Positions 7,204 through 13,994 of a DNA stretch of 18,736 bases are shown here, in pieces. Each line of letters starts with the position of its first letter. Within the stretch, counting starts at the first letter, position 1. The notes under the pieces are model-generated. The model was not told where the DNA came from and made no database searches. It worked only from the letters and a program-made list of their open reading frames with translations. The translations under genes and the position numbers were made by a program. Source of the DNA: Elusimicrobiota bacterium (GTDB lineage Bacteria > Elusimicrobiota > Elusimicrobia > UBA1565 > UBA9628); NCBI GenBank assembly GCA_028869495.1, contig JAGWRY010000356.1, positions 1-18,736 of the forward strand, given 5' to 3'.

Positions 7204-7235
7204 ACCGAAGGACTTTTTTCGTCTAGGTCCTTCGG
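7200..7235. terminator. interlocked inverted repeats after dtd
   Basis: CCGAAGGAC (7205-7213) is complementary to GTCCTTCGG (7227-7235), a 9-bp stem whose loop contains TTTTTT. CTAGAC (7200-7205) is also complementary to GTCTAG (7221-7226). The two pairings interlock, so they are either alternative hairpins or a tight pseudoknot-like fold. A terminator role for dtd is plausible, but the T-run is in the loop and not after the stem. Confidence 0.45.
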
Positions 7236-7248
7236 GGAAAAACAAAGG

Positions 7249-7276
7249 TTGACGGGCGTCAAACGGGCCCGTTGAC
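7249..7276. promoter_or_regulatory. TTGAC/GTCAA palindrome cluster upstream of the Ala/Pro-rich secreted protein
   Basis: TTGACGggCGTCAA (7249-7262) is a perfect 14-bp palindrome. GTCAA (7258-7262) is again complementary to TTGAC (7272-7276) around the palindrome CGGGCCCG (7264-7271). The cluster sits about 45-70 bp upstream of the presumed transcription start, where an activator or repressor could bind. Confidence 0.4.
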
Positions 7277-7308
7277 CGGATTCATAGGTTCCCCCTTGCA
7301 TTCCGCGG

Positions 7309-7314
7309 TACACT
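7309..7314 (+). promoter_or_regulatory. -10 hexamer TACACT of the Ala/Pro-rich secreted-protein gene
   Basis: TACACT is 29 nt before the ATG at 7344, so this mRNA would have a leader of about 22 nt, unlike the leaderless neighbours. Confidence 0.5.
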
Positions 7315-7328
7315 AATCCCGCTAATTT

Positions 7329-7333
7329 AAGGA
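7329..7333 (+). promoter_or_regulatory. ribosome-binding site AAGGA
   Basis: AAGGA lies 10 nt before ATG 7344 in an AT-rich stretch (CTAATTTAAGGA) that stands out from the GC-rich surroundings. Confidence 0.55.
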
Positions 7334-7343
7334 TGGTATCGCG

Positions 7344-7865
7344 ATGAAGATCAAGCACGCTCTGTTCGTCCTGGCCCTGCCGGCGCTCCTCGCCGGCGCC
7401 GCCGCCGCCCAGGTCGCCCCGCTCACTCCCCTCGGCCGCAGCCCGCTCGCCGGTCTGCCGACTTTGCTTCCCTCGCCGCTGACCGGCCCGTACGCCGGCA
7501 TGCCGACCGTCCTGCCCGCGCCGTCGCTGACGCCGAGCCTGTCCGCGCCGGCGCCCCTGCCGGCTCCGGCGGCGCCCGTCGCCGTCGCCCTCCCCGCCGC
7601 CGCGGCGCCGCTTCCGGCCGTCACGGTGGACGCGACGCGCGAGAACGTCCGCCATCCGCTGAAGCAGGTCGTCCCCGGCGTCACGATCCGCTTCACCGGG
7701 AAGGACTCGACCTCGGACAAGAAAGAGAAGCTCGACGAGACGTTCGACGGCCGCCGCGCCCCCGAGAAGGACGCGATCGAGCCCGGCCTCCGCCCGGTGA
7801 TCGGCTCCGAGCGCCACGTCAGCCTCCCCGAGTGGGACCTCGAGAACGAGATCGGCGTCCGCTGA
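7344..7865 (+). CDS. small secreted Ala/Pro-rich protein of unknown function
   Basis: A 173-residue protein not recognised as a known family. A clear signal peptide (residues 1 to about 22, cleavage near AAAAQ) precedes a low-complexity region of about 75 residues dominated by Pro, Leu and Ala. This contains imperfect repeats such as GLPTLLPSPL and GMPTVLPAPS. The C-terminal part (about 95-173) is charged and non-repetitive (FTGKDSTSDKKEKLDETFDG, then PEWDLENEIGVR) and is probably disordered or a small interaction tail. It is monocistronic: its own promoter and ribosome-binding site lie upstream and a strong hairpin downstream. The expression signals are better than those of most neighbours, suggesting a well-expressed exported protein. 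Confidence 0.75.
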   Translation: MKIKHALFVLALPALLAGAAAAQVAPLTPLGRSPLAGLPTLLPSPLTGPYAGMPTVLPAPSLTPSLSAPAPLPAPAAPVAVALPAAAAPLPAVTVDATRENVRHPLKQVVPGVTIRFTGKDSTSDKKEKLDETFDGRRAPEKDAIEPGLRPVIGSERHVSLPEWDLENEIGVR

Positions 7866-7889
7866 AGATCCTCGCCCGAACGCGATGAG

Positions 7890-7917
7890 AAGGGCCCCGG
7901 CTCCGGCCGGGGCCCTT
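7890..7917. terminator. strong GC hairpin between convergent genes
   Basis: AAGGGCCCCGGC (7890-7901) and GCCGGGGCCCTT (7906-7917) form a 12-bp perfect stem with a 4-nt loop between the secreted-protein gene (+) and the YfhO-like gene (-). The T-tail is poor on both strands (GTTT at 7921-7924 on plus). It probably acts as a bidirectional terminator. Confidence 0.7.
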
Positions 7918-7934
7918 CGCGTTTCCGGGAGGCG

Positions 7935-10025
7935 CTAGGCGGTCCGCCGCGCCCGGCCCAGGCCGGCGAGCGCGCCCGTCAGCGCCAGGCCCAGCGCGGC
8001 CAGCGCCAGGCCCCAGTTCCGGGCGGGAGAGGTCATGCGCAGGAGCAGCGCGTGGCGCCCCGGCGGGACGACCAGGCCGAGCAGGGCGTGGCCGGCGCGA
8101 TAGAGGCGCGCCGGCCGTCCGTCCAGCCGCGCGCGCCAGCCCGGGTACCAGACCTGGCTGAGGACGAGGAAGTTCGTCCCGCGGCTGTCCACGTCGTAGG
8201 CGTAGCGGTCGTAGCCGAGACGCGTCAGCCGCGCGGTCCCTCCGGCGAAATCCAGGCGCTGTCCGCCGCCGCCGCCCCAGCCCAGCACGGGCGGGTCGAG
8301 GATCGGGCCGGAGGCCAGCGCGCGCAGGGAGGCGGCCTCGTCGGCGACGGGACGCAGGGAGCGCGCGAAGAAGGCCGGGCCCAGCGGGGAGCGGTCGCGC
8401 CAGGCGTAGACCGGGCCCGGGACGACGCCGCGGTAGAAGCGGAAGACGGGCGCCGCGTCCTCGCGGCCCGCCGGCGCCCAGCCGATCCTCGCCAGCGGCA
8501 GGGGACGGTCGGAGAGGAGCGTCTGCGCGTCCAGGCCGCGCAGGAGGTCGGGGCGCGCGATCGAGAGCAGGTCCGTCCAGACCGCCGCGCGCGGCCCGCC
8601 CGGCGCCGCGGCGCCGGAGCGCAGGACCTCCAGGTACTCGGCGTAGTCGCGCAGGTTCATCGGCGAGTAGGCGTTGACCAGGTCGACGCCGACGGCCGCG
8701 GCCTGGCCGTAGGCGAGCGCGCCGCGCCCGATCGCGGCCGTGCGCCCGTTCGAGGGCGAGCGCGCGGTCAGCGCGGGGAAGGGCGCTGGCGGGACCAGCG
8801 CCGCGAGCGGGACCGAGCGCAGGCGCGGCAGCATCCGCGCGCACGAATCGGCCAGGGTCGGCAGGAGCAGAAGGGCCGCGGCCGCCAGCTCCCGGCGGGA
8901 CCGGCGCGCGCGCAGGAGGACGTCGACGCCCAGCCCCGCCAGCAAGACCGCCGCGGCCTGCGCCGGCAGGAGGAGGCGCGACGAGCGGCGGAACAGCGCC
9001 CAGCCCGGGGCGAAGCGGTAGGCCAGGCCCAGGAGCGGCGTATCGAAGGAGAGCAGGACCGCCGCCGCGACGAGCGCGAGCAGGATCGCCGCGCGCCGGC
9101 GCTCCCGGGCCAGCGCGACCGCCCAAAGGGGCAGGAGCCAGAGGCCGAAGTAGAAGTTGTTCTCCCAGTACTCGAGCCGCGCGCCCCCCGCGTCGAACGG
9201 CGCGAAGAGGGTCTTCAGGTCCGTCCAGCGCGGCGCGCCCGCGCTCAGGAAGGACGGGTCGCGCGCGGCGCGCGTGCTGAGCGCGGCGAACTGCAGGCGC
9301 GGCAGGAGGCCGGGCGCGGCGATCAGGAGGGCCAGCGCGGCCGCGGCCGCGACCGCGAGCAGAGCGCGGACGCGCGTCCGCGGCTCCGACCGGGACAGGC
9401 GCCAGACGAGCAGGGCGGCCAGCCCCCAGCCCGCGAAGTACAGCGTCTGCGGGAAGCCCTGGAGCGCCGCGAGCCCCGCCGCCAGCGCGAGGGCCGCCGT
9501 CCGGCCGGGGCTCGGGCGCTCGAGCAGGCGGTCGAAGAGCAGGACGAGGAGGGGCGTCAGCGCGTACGTCTCGAGGGGCCCGAGCCAGCCCGCGTCGATC
9601 AGGGCGAGCGCGCGCCAGCTCAGCATGTAGGCCGCGCCGCAGAAGAAGGCCGCGGCCGGACGCTCGAGGTAGCGCCGGGCGCACGCGTACATCGCCAGGC
9701 CCGAGAGCAGGACGTTGAGGAGGATCATCAGGGCGAGCGCGCGGCCCGGCGGCAGGACGAGGCCGAGCCAGCGCAGCGGCGCCTCGAACTCCGCGGCCGG
9801 GTCGGCCTGGGCGGGCTGGCCCGAGTTCTCGGACGGGTTCCACGCCGGGATCCGCCCCTCCGCGGCGAACGCGCGCCTCTCGAGGGAGACGAGCCCGACG
9901 CCCATCGCGGCGAGGTCCGAGCGCGGCGAGGCCGGAAGCCCCGGCCCCGCCCAGAGCCGGACGAGCGCGCCGGCGCCGAGGACCAGCAGGAGCGCCGCCG
10001 CCGCGAGGTCCGCTCTCGGTCTCAA
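7935..10025 (-). CDS. YfhO-like polytopic membrane protein
   Basis: About 696 residues. The first two thirds hold many hydrophobic segments (first one about residues 5-25, AAAALLLVLGAGALV), with the short aromatic and charged loops typical of GT-C-type glycosyltransferase folds. The last third is a soluble domain ending in the YfhO signature: VLSQVWYPGWRARLDG, then LLGLVVPPGRHALLLRM, then a final membrane helix. YfhO proteins are linked to glycosylation of teichoic acids or cell-surface polymers; the substrate here is unknown. No ATG or GTG precedes the first membrane segment. TTG at 10025 is chosen: it lies 10 nt after the stop of the upstream prolyl oligopeptidase gene, with GAGG as a possible ribosome-binding site. 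ATT at 10040, overlapping that stop as ATTGA, is a less likely alternative. Co-transcription with the peptidase gene is inferred from the spacing. Confidence 0.8.
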   Translation of the reverse strand: MRPRADLAAAALLLVLGAGALVRLWAGPGLPASPRSDLAAMGVGLVSLERRAFAAEGRIPAWNPSENSGQPAQADPAAEFEAPLRWLGLVLPPGRALALMILLNVLLSGLAMYACARRYLERPAAAFFCGAAYMLSWRALALIDAGWLGPLETYALTPLLVLLFDRLLERPSPGRTAALALAAGLAALQGFPQTLYFAGWGLAALLVWRLSRSEPRTRVRALLAVAAAAALALLIAAPGLLPRLQFAALSTRAARDPSFLSAGAPRWTDLKTLFAPFDAGGARLEYWENNFYFGLWLLPLWAVALARERRRAAILLALVAAAVLLSFDTPLLGLAYRFAPGWALFRRSSRLLLPAQAAAVLLAGLGVDVLLRARRSRRELAAAALLLLPTLADSCARMLPRLRSVPLAALVPPAPFPALTARSPSNGRTAAIGRGALAYGQAAAVGVDLVNAYSPMNLRDYAEYLEVLRSGAAAPGGPRAAVWTDLLSIARPDLLRGLDAQTLLSDRPLPLARIGWAPAGREDAAPVFRFYRGVVPGPVYAWRDRSPLGPAFFARSLRPVADEAASLRALASGPILDPPVLGWGGGGGQRLDFAGGTARLTRLGYDRYAYDVDSRGTNFLVLSQVWYPGWRARLDGRPARLYRAGHALLGLVVPPGRHALLLRMTSPARNWGLALAALGLALTGALAGLGRARRTA

Positions 10026-10035
10026 CGCGGGCGCC

Positions 10036-12108
10036 TCAATCGGCGAGCTTCTCGAGCAGGTAGACGGTCTCCAGAGACTTGAAGAGGGCGCGCTCCTTGA
10101 GGTCCGCGTCCTCGGTGTGGCCGCCCTCGGTGTCCTCGTAGAAGTAGACCTTGTGGCCGAGCGCCTCCATCTTCGCGGCCATCTTGCGCGCATGGGCCGG
10201 TCCGACGCGGTCGTCGGCGGTCGAGGTCTCGAAGAAGACCTGCGGGTAGGCGCGCTCGGAGGCGGGCCGGACGTTCTGGTACGGAGACCACTGGAGGATC
10301 TCCGCGCGCATCTTCGGGTCGGCCGGGTTCCCGTACTCGGCCTCCCAGCTGGCGCCGGCCGCGATCTTCGGGTAGCGGATCATGTCGAGGAGCGGCACCT
10401 GGCAGACGACCGCATGGAAGAGCTCGGGGCGGCGGACCATCGTCGCGCCGACGAGCAAGCCGCCGTTGGAGCCGCCCATGATGCCGAGCCGCCGCGGCGA
10501 CGTGAACTTCGAGGCGATCAGCGCCTCGGCGACCGCGGCGAAGTCGTCGAAGGCGACCGGGCGCTTTTCTTTCAGCGCCGCGTCGTGCCAGCGCGGCCCG
10601 TACTCGCCGCCGCCGCGGATGTCGGCCAGCGCGTAGGAGCCGCCGCGCTCGAGCCACAGGGGTCCCAGCATGTCCATGTAGCTCGGCCGCATCGAGATCT
10701 CGAAGCCGCCGTAGCCGTAGAGGAGCGTCGGATTGGCCGAGTCGGCGACCGCGCCGGTCGCGTGGACGAGGAAGAACGGGATCGCGGTCCCGTCCGGCGC
10801 CTTCGCGAAGCGCTGCTCGACGACGAAGCGCGACGCGTCGAAGCGCGGGGGCAGGCTCTTCAGGCGCTCGGGGGCCGCGCCGGGCGCCAGGCGGTCCAGG
10901 CTCGGCGGCGTCAGGAAGTCCTCGTAGCCGTAGAAGAAGTCGTCGTGGAAGTCGTCGGCGTCGGAGACGAAGGCGGTGCCGTCCGTCGGCGCGGGCAGGG
11001 CCGCGAGCGTCCAGCGGCCCTTCGCGTCCGGGACCGCCGACCACAGCCCGGTGCGCACGTCGCGCATCACCGCCAAGAGCACCGCGTCCTTCGTCGTCGC
11101 GACCCCGGCCAGCGACGAGCGCTCGTCGGGAACCCACACCGCCGCGACGCGAGGGCGGCGGCCCGCGCGCACGTCGGCCAAGTCCATCGCGACGAGGGAG
11201 CCCGCCGGATAGTCCTCCTTCCCGCGCCGCCACTCCGAGCGCAGGCGCGCGAGGAGCCGCCCGCGGAAGACCCCCTGCGGCGAGGCGTCGTCGGGCAGGG
11301 GCACGCGGACCTTGCGGCCTCCGTCCAGCAGCCACAGCAGGCTCTTGAAGAAGCTCGGGTCGCGCGAGACGAAGGCGGTCGTTCCCTCGGGGCGGACGAA
11401 GACCATCTCGTCGGCGCTGACGTCGCTCTTCGGCGCCTCCAGCAGGAGGCGCGCGCGCGACAGCGGCTCGCCGCGCCGCCAGAGCCGGATCTCGCGCGGA
11501 TAGCCCGAGGACGTCAGGCTCCCCGGGCCGAAGTCCGTGCCGACCAGCAGGTCGTCCTGGTCGAGCCAGGAGACGTCGCTCTTGGCGTCCTTGAGGAAGA
11601 AGCCCTTCGCGACGAAGGCCTTCGCGTCCGTATCGAACTCGCGGTACTGCGTCGCGTCCCGGCCGCCGCGCGAGAGGCCGACCATGCACAGGCGCCCCTC
11701 CGGCGGCAGGCAGGACGCGCCCGCGAACACCCAGTCGACCTTCTCGGCCTTGTCCAGCGCGTCCACGTCGAGGATGGTCTCCCAGGCCGGGTCGGCCTTC
11801 CGGTACTCGGCCAGCGTCGCGCGCCGCCACAGCCCGCGCGGGTGCTCCTTGTCGCGCCAGAAGTTGTACAGCCAGTCCCCGCGCCGGGTCACGTACGGGA
11901 TCTTGTCCTTGGCCTCGAGCAGGCGCAGGGCCTGCGCGTGGACCGCCTCGTAGCGCGGGTCGGAGGTCAGCGCGGACAGCGTCGCCGAGTCCTGCGCGCG
12001 GACCCACTCCAGCGCCCGCGGGCTGCGCGGCGTCTCGAGCCAGAGGTAGGGATCCTTCTGCGCGGCGGCGGGAAGGGCGAGGACGAGGAGGAGGAGCGTT
12101 CGGATCAT
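10036..12108 (-). CDS. secreted prolyl oligopeptidase (family S9A)
   Basis: A 690-residue serine peptidase cleaving after proline in short peptides, with an N-terminal beta-propeller and C-terminal alpha/beta hydrolase domain. The catalytic Ser is in GGSNGG (S547), the Asp is in the STADDRV segment, and the His is in EGGHTED (H664), matching the order and spacing of porcine POP (554/641/680). The N-terminal PYLWLE is the usual family start after the leader. ATG at 12108 gives a clean signal peptide, MIRTLLLLVLALPAAAQ, and lies 7 nt after the -10 TAGGAT. The alternative ATG at 12117 overlaps that hexamer. Export means it acts in the periplasm or outside. It heads a probable two-gene operon with the YfhO-like gene. 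Confidence 0.95.
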   Translation of the reverse strand: MIRTLLLLVLALPAAAQKDPYLWLETPRSPRALEWVRAQDSATLSALTSDPRYEAVHAQALRLLEAKDKIPYVTRRGDWLYNFWRDKEHPRGLWRRATLAEYRKADPAWETILDVDALDKAEKVDWVFAGASCLPPEGRLCMVGLSRGGRDATQYREFDTDAKAFVAKGFFLKDAKSDVSWLDQDDLLVGTDFGPGSLTSSGYPREIRLWRRGEPLSRARLLLEAPKSDVSADEMVFVRPEGTTAFVSRDPSFFKSLLWLLDGGRKVRVPLPDDASPQGVFRGRLLARLRSEWRRGKEDYPAGSLVAMDLADVRAGRRPRVAAVWVPDERSSLAGVATTKDAVLLAVMRDVRTGLWSAVPDAKGRWTLAALPAPTDGTAFVSDADDFHDDFFYGYEDFLTPPSLDRLAPGAAPERLKSLPPRFDASRFVVEQRFAKAPDGTAIPFFLVHATGAVADSANPTLLYGYGGFEISMRPSYMDMLGPLWLERGGSYALADIRGGGEYGPRWHDAALKEKRPVAFDDFAAVAEALIASKFTSPRRLGIMGGSNGGLLVGATMVRRPELFHAVVCQVPLLDMIRYPKIAAGASWEAEYGNPADPKMRAEILQWSPYQNVRPASERAYPQVFFETSTADDRVGPAHARKMAAKMEALGHKVYFYEDTEGGHTEDADLKERALFKSLETVYLLEKLAD

Positions 12109-12115
12109 GACGGGC

Positions 12116-12121
12116 ATCCTA
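12116..12121 (-). promoter_or_regulatory. -10 hexamer TAGGAT of the prolyl oligopeptidase gene
   Basis: TAGGAT on the minus strand ends 7 nt before ATG 12108 with no Shine-Dalgarno, again a leaderless layout. It selects 12108 over the ATG at 12117, which lies inside the hexamer. Confidence 0.5.
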
Positions 12122-12147
12122 CCAAACCCCGCGCCCGGCTCCGCGCG

Positions 12148-12177
12148 AAAAGGGCCCCCGCCTCGCGGCGGGGGCCC
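12148..12177 (-). terminator. intrinsic terminator of the DUF4139 gene
   Basis: On the minus strand an 11-bp GC stem (12167-12177 with 12152-12162, loop 12163-12166) is followed by TTTT (12151-12148). It lies 21 bases after the DUF4139 stop and just before the prolyl oligopeptidase promoter, separating the two transcription units. Confidence 0.8.
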
Positions 12178-12198
12178 CGCGATCGAGCGGCGGAGCGG

Positions 12199-13608
12199 CT
12201 ACCAGGAGTAGCGGACGGTGTAGGTGACGACCGACTCGCCGTCCTTCTTGACCGGGACCGAGAACTCGACCGTCTGCGCGTCCTTCTTCGTCCACTTCTG
12301 CGAGGCGTCGACGATCTTCCAGTTCGTCCAGCGGTACAAGTGCTCGACGACCGTCACCGTCGCGTCCGAGTCCTTGTGGTTGCGCAGGCGGATCTCGAAG
12401 GTCTCGGTGAAGCGGCGCTTGCGGAAGTCGGACGAGAAGTCGGTCCGCTTGCGCTCGCCGACCAGGTCGAAGGCCTCGCCCATCTTCACGCGCACCCGCT
12501 CGTCCTTCGGCGTGTGGTCGATCGCGTCCTCGCCGGCGAACTGGAGCGAGCCGTCGTCGTCCTTCTTGTAGACGCGCACGCGCCCCTTCGGCAGAGGGAT
12601 GCCCAGGCCGTCGGCCTTGCGGTTCTCGAACTGCAGGAAGACGTCGACCTTCTTGTTCGAGGCCGTGCCGTAGCCGGGGTTCCAGTTGCCGGAGTCTCCG
12701 AAGGAGGTCCAGTAGACGCCCTGCGCGCCGTCGTAGACGTAGAGCTTCCGGATCGGCACGCCCGAGGCCGAGGCCATCTCGACCTGCTTCGACGAGTCGT
12801 CGGCCAGCGTCGTCGGCCTCTGGAGCGTGTACATGTGGTACTCGAAGAAAGGCTTCTCGACCATCTCCGGCGCCGCCCGAGCCGCGTCCATGGCCCCGGC
12901 CAGAGCCATGATGCGATACGTCGGCCGCGGCGCGCGGTGGACGTCGCCGGCGATCAGCTTGAGACGCGCGTCCTTGTACGCCGCCCCCGAGTTGTTGTTG
13001 ACGGTCACCCAGGCGGTCAGGTCCCCGCGGTCGTCGTCCTTGTTCGAGACCAGCACGTAGTCGGCGCTCCAGGACATCCCGGAGGTCAGGTAGCTGATCT
13101 CGGCCTTCTGCCGCCCGCCGCGGTCGGCGTCCACGGTCCAGACCAAGGTCGGCTTGGTCAGCAGGCCGTCCGGCAGGGCCGGCAGGACGGGGTTGCCGGG
13201 CGGGTTGATCAGGATCTTGCCGTCGCCCTCGCGCAGGACGCGGCCCCCCGCGTTCGAGAGCAGGACGCCGCGCGTCGTCGTCTCCTTGCCGTCGCGCCCG
13301 GGCGGGGTGACCAGCTCGATCTCCTTGCCCAGGTAGCGGTCCATGATCTTGTCGGGGCTGGCGAGGTCGTAGCGGAAGTCCTGCTCGAGCACCTGGACCC
13401 CGGCCGGATCGCTCAGCGACTTGAAGTGGACGCTGGTCGGGTCGATCTGCGCGGCGACGTCCTCGACGCGCAGCTCCTGCACGCCCTTCTTGAGCGCGAG
13501 CTCGCGCGTCTCCTTCACCAGGCCCAGGTTCGAGTTGTAGACGGTCACTTCGGCCGCGAAGGCGGCGGGCGCCAGCGCGAGCAGGAACGACGACAGGATG
13601 ATCTTCAT
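12199..13608 (-). CDS. secreted DUF4139 domain protein
   Basis: A 469-residue exported protein. The signal peptide is MKIILSSFLLALAPAAFA. The next segment, EVTVYNSNLGLVKETREL, and the pattern of an Asp-Pro-Thr-Ser-Val motif (IDPTSVHFKSL) resemble DUF4139 proteins, as does the C-terminal part with LRNHKDSDATVTVVEHLYRW and a final VTYTVRYSW. It is mostly predicted beta strand, with no catalytic motif that I recognise; members of the family have no firmly established function. Translation starts at ATG 13608 behind a strong GGAGGTG ribosome-binding site, so unlike many neighbours it is not leaderless. It is divergent from the umuDC operon and shares its promoter region, and it is followed by its own terminator. 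Confidence 0.8.
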   Translation of the reverse strand: MKIILSSFLLALAPAAFAAEVTVYNSNLGLVKETRELALKKGVQELRVEDVAAQIDPTSVHFKSLSDPAGVQVLEQDFRYDLASPDKIMDRYLGKEIELVTPPGRDGKETTTRGVLLSNAGGRVLREGDGKILINPPGNPVLPALPDGLLTKPTLVWTVDADRGGRQKAEISYLTSGMSWSADYVLVSNKDDDRGDLTAWVTVNNNSGAAYKDARLKLIAGDVHRAPRPTYRIMALAGAMDAARAAPEMVEKPFFEYHMYTLQRPTTLADDSSKQVEMASASGVPIRKLYVYDGAQGVYWTSFGDSGNWNPGYGTASNKKVDVFLQFENRKADGLGIPLPKGRVRVYKKDDDGSLQFAGEDAIDHTPKDERVRVKMGEAFDLVGERKRTDFSSDFRKRRFTETFEIRLRNHKDSDATVTVVEHLYRWTNWKIVDASQKWTKKDAQTVEFSVPVKKDGESVVTYTVRYSW

Positions 13609-13613
13609 CGGGA

Positions 13614-13620
13614 CACCTCC
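13614..13620 (-). promoter_or_regulatory. Shine-Dalgarno GGAGGTG of the DUF4139 gene
   Basis: GGAGGTG ends 5 nt before the ATG at 13608. It is the best ribosome-binding site in the window and fixes the start. Confidence 0.75.
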
Positions 13621-13640
13621 ACGCCAAGTCCGACGCCGCC

Positions 13641-13646
13641 ATGATA
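13641..13646 (-). promoter_or_regulatory. -10 hexamer TATCAT of the DUF4139 gene
   Basis: TATCAT on the minus strand lies 32 nt before the ATG, giving a leader of about 26 nt that contains the Shine-Dalgarno. The LexA box of the divergent operon starts 23 bp upstream of it, next to the -35 position. Confidence 0.45.
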
Positions 13647-13669
13647 GGAAAGTTCCCGGGGCTGGAAAT

Positions 13670-13683
13670 CGAACGCATGTTCG
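13670..13683. promoter_or_regulatory. LexA/SOS operator CGAACgcatGTTCG
   Basis: CGAAC (13670-13674) and GTTCG (13679-13683) are perfect 5-bp arms with 4 bases between. This matches the Bacillus-type DinR/LexA box CGAAC-N4-GTTCG, not the E. coli CTGT-N8-ACAG box. It ends 2 bp before the umuD -10 hexamer, where bound LexA would block RNA polymerase. It is immediately upstream of SOS mutagenesis genes, which makes the assignment strong. Confidence 0.85.
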
Positions 13684-13685
13684 GT

Positions 13686-13691
13686 TATACT
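13686..13691 (+). promoter_or_regulatory. -10 hexamer TATACT of the umuDC operon
   Basis: TATACT ends 6 nt before the ATG at 13698; leaderless transcription is expected. The LexA box lies directly upstream. Confidence 0.65.
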
Positions 13692-13697
13692 GGGAGC

Positions 13698-13994
13698 ATG
13701 TTCGTGGCCGTCGAAGACTACGAGGACCGGGGCCTGCGCCTCGACGAGCGCCTGATCAAGCGCCCGGCCGCGACCTTCTTCCTGCGCGCCGTCGGCGGCG
13801 CGCCCGAGACCGGCGTCAAGGACGGCGACCTCCTGATCGTCGACCGCGGCGAGCCGCCCGCCCCCGGCCGGACCGTCGTCGCCGTCGTGCGCGGCGAGCT
13901 CGCGGTGCGGCGCCTGCCGCCGGGCTGGCGCGAGGACGACGGCCTCGAGGTCTGGGGCGTCGTCGCCTGGCTGATCCGCGCCCCGCGGCCGTGA
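13698..13994 (+). CDS. UmuD'-like protein lacking the autoprotease site
   Basis: A 98-residue LexA/UmuD-fold protein, the expected partner subunit of the UmuC polymerase encoded next. Similarity to E. coli UmuD is clear in LDERLIKRPAATFFLRA (15-31) and VKDGDLLIVDR (40-50), and at the end in LEVWGVVAWLI. M1 aligns with Phe26 of E. coli UmuD, two residues after the Cys24/Gly25 cleavage site, so the N-terminal arm removed in UmuD' is not encoded. The catalytic GDSM is GGAP (33-36) and the Lys97 position is Arg (RR at 71-72), so neither Ser nor Lys of the dyad is present. About 16 residues before the last strands are also missing. The start is chosen from the -10 box 6 nt upstream; an in-frame ATG at 13641 would lie upstream of the promoter. 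It overlaps umuC by 4 bp (GTGA). Confidence 0.85.
   Translation: MFVAVEDYEDRGLRLDERLIKRPAATFFLRAVGGAPETGVKDGDLLIVDRGEPPAPGRTVVAVVRGELAVRRLPPGWREDDGLEVWGVVAWLIRAPRP

Noticed and set aside
3280..7245. A 1321-codon open frame on the minus strand, and a similar 1309-codon plus-strand frame at 9715-13644
   Set aside because: Both run antisense across several well-supported genes; the translations are Arg/Ala/Gly-rich without motifs. Long antisense frames without stops are expected at this GC content.
13641..13697. In-frame ATG at 13641 giving UmuD 19 extra residues
   Set aside because: It would place the LexA box and -10 hexamer inside the coding region, the extra residues show no UmuD-like cleavage site, and ATG 13698 sits at the leaderless spacing.
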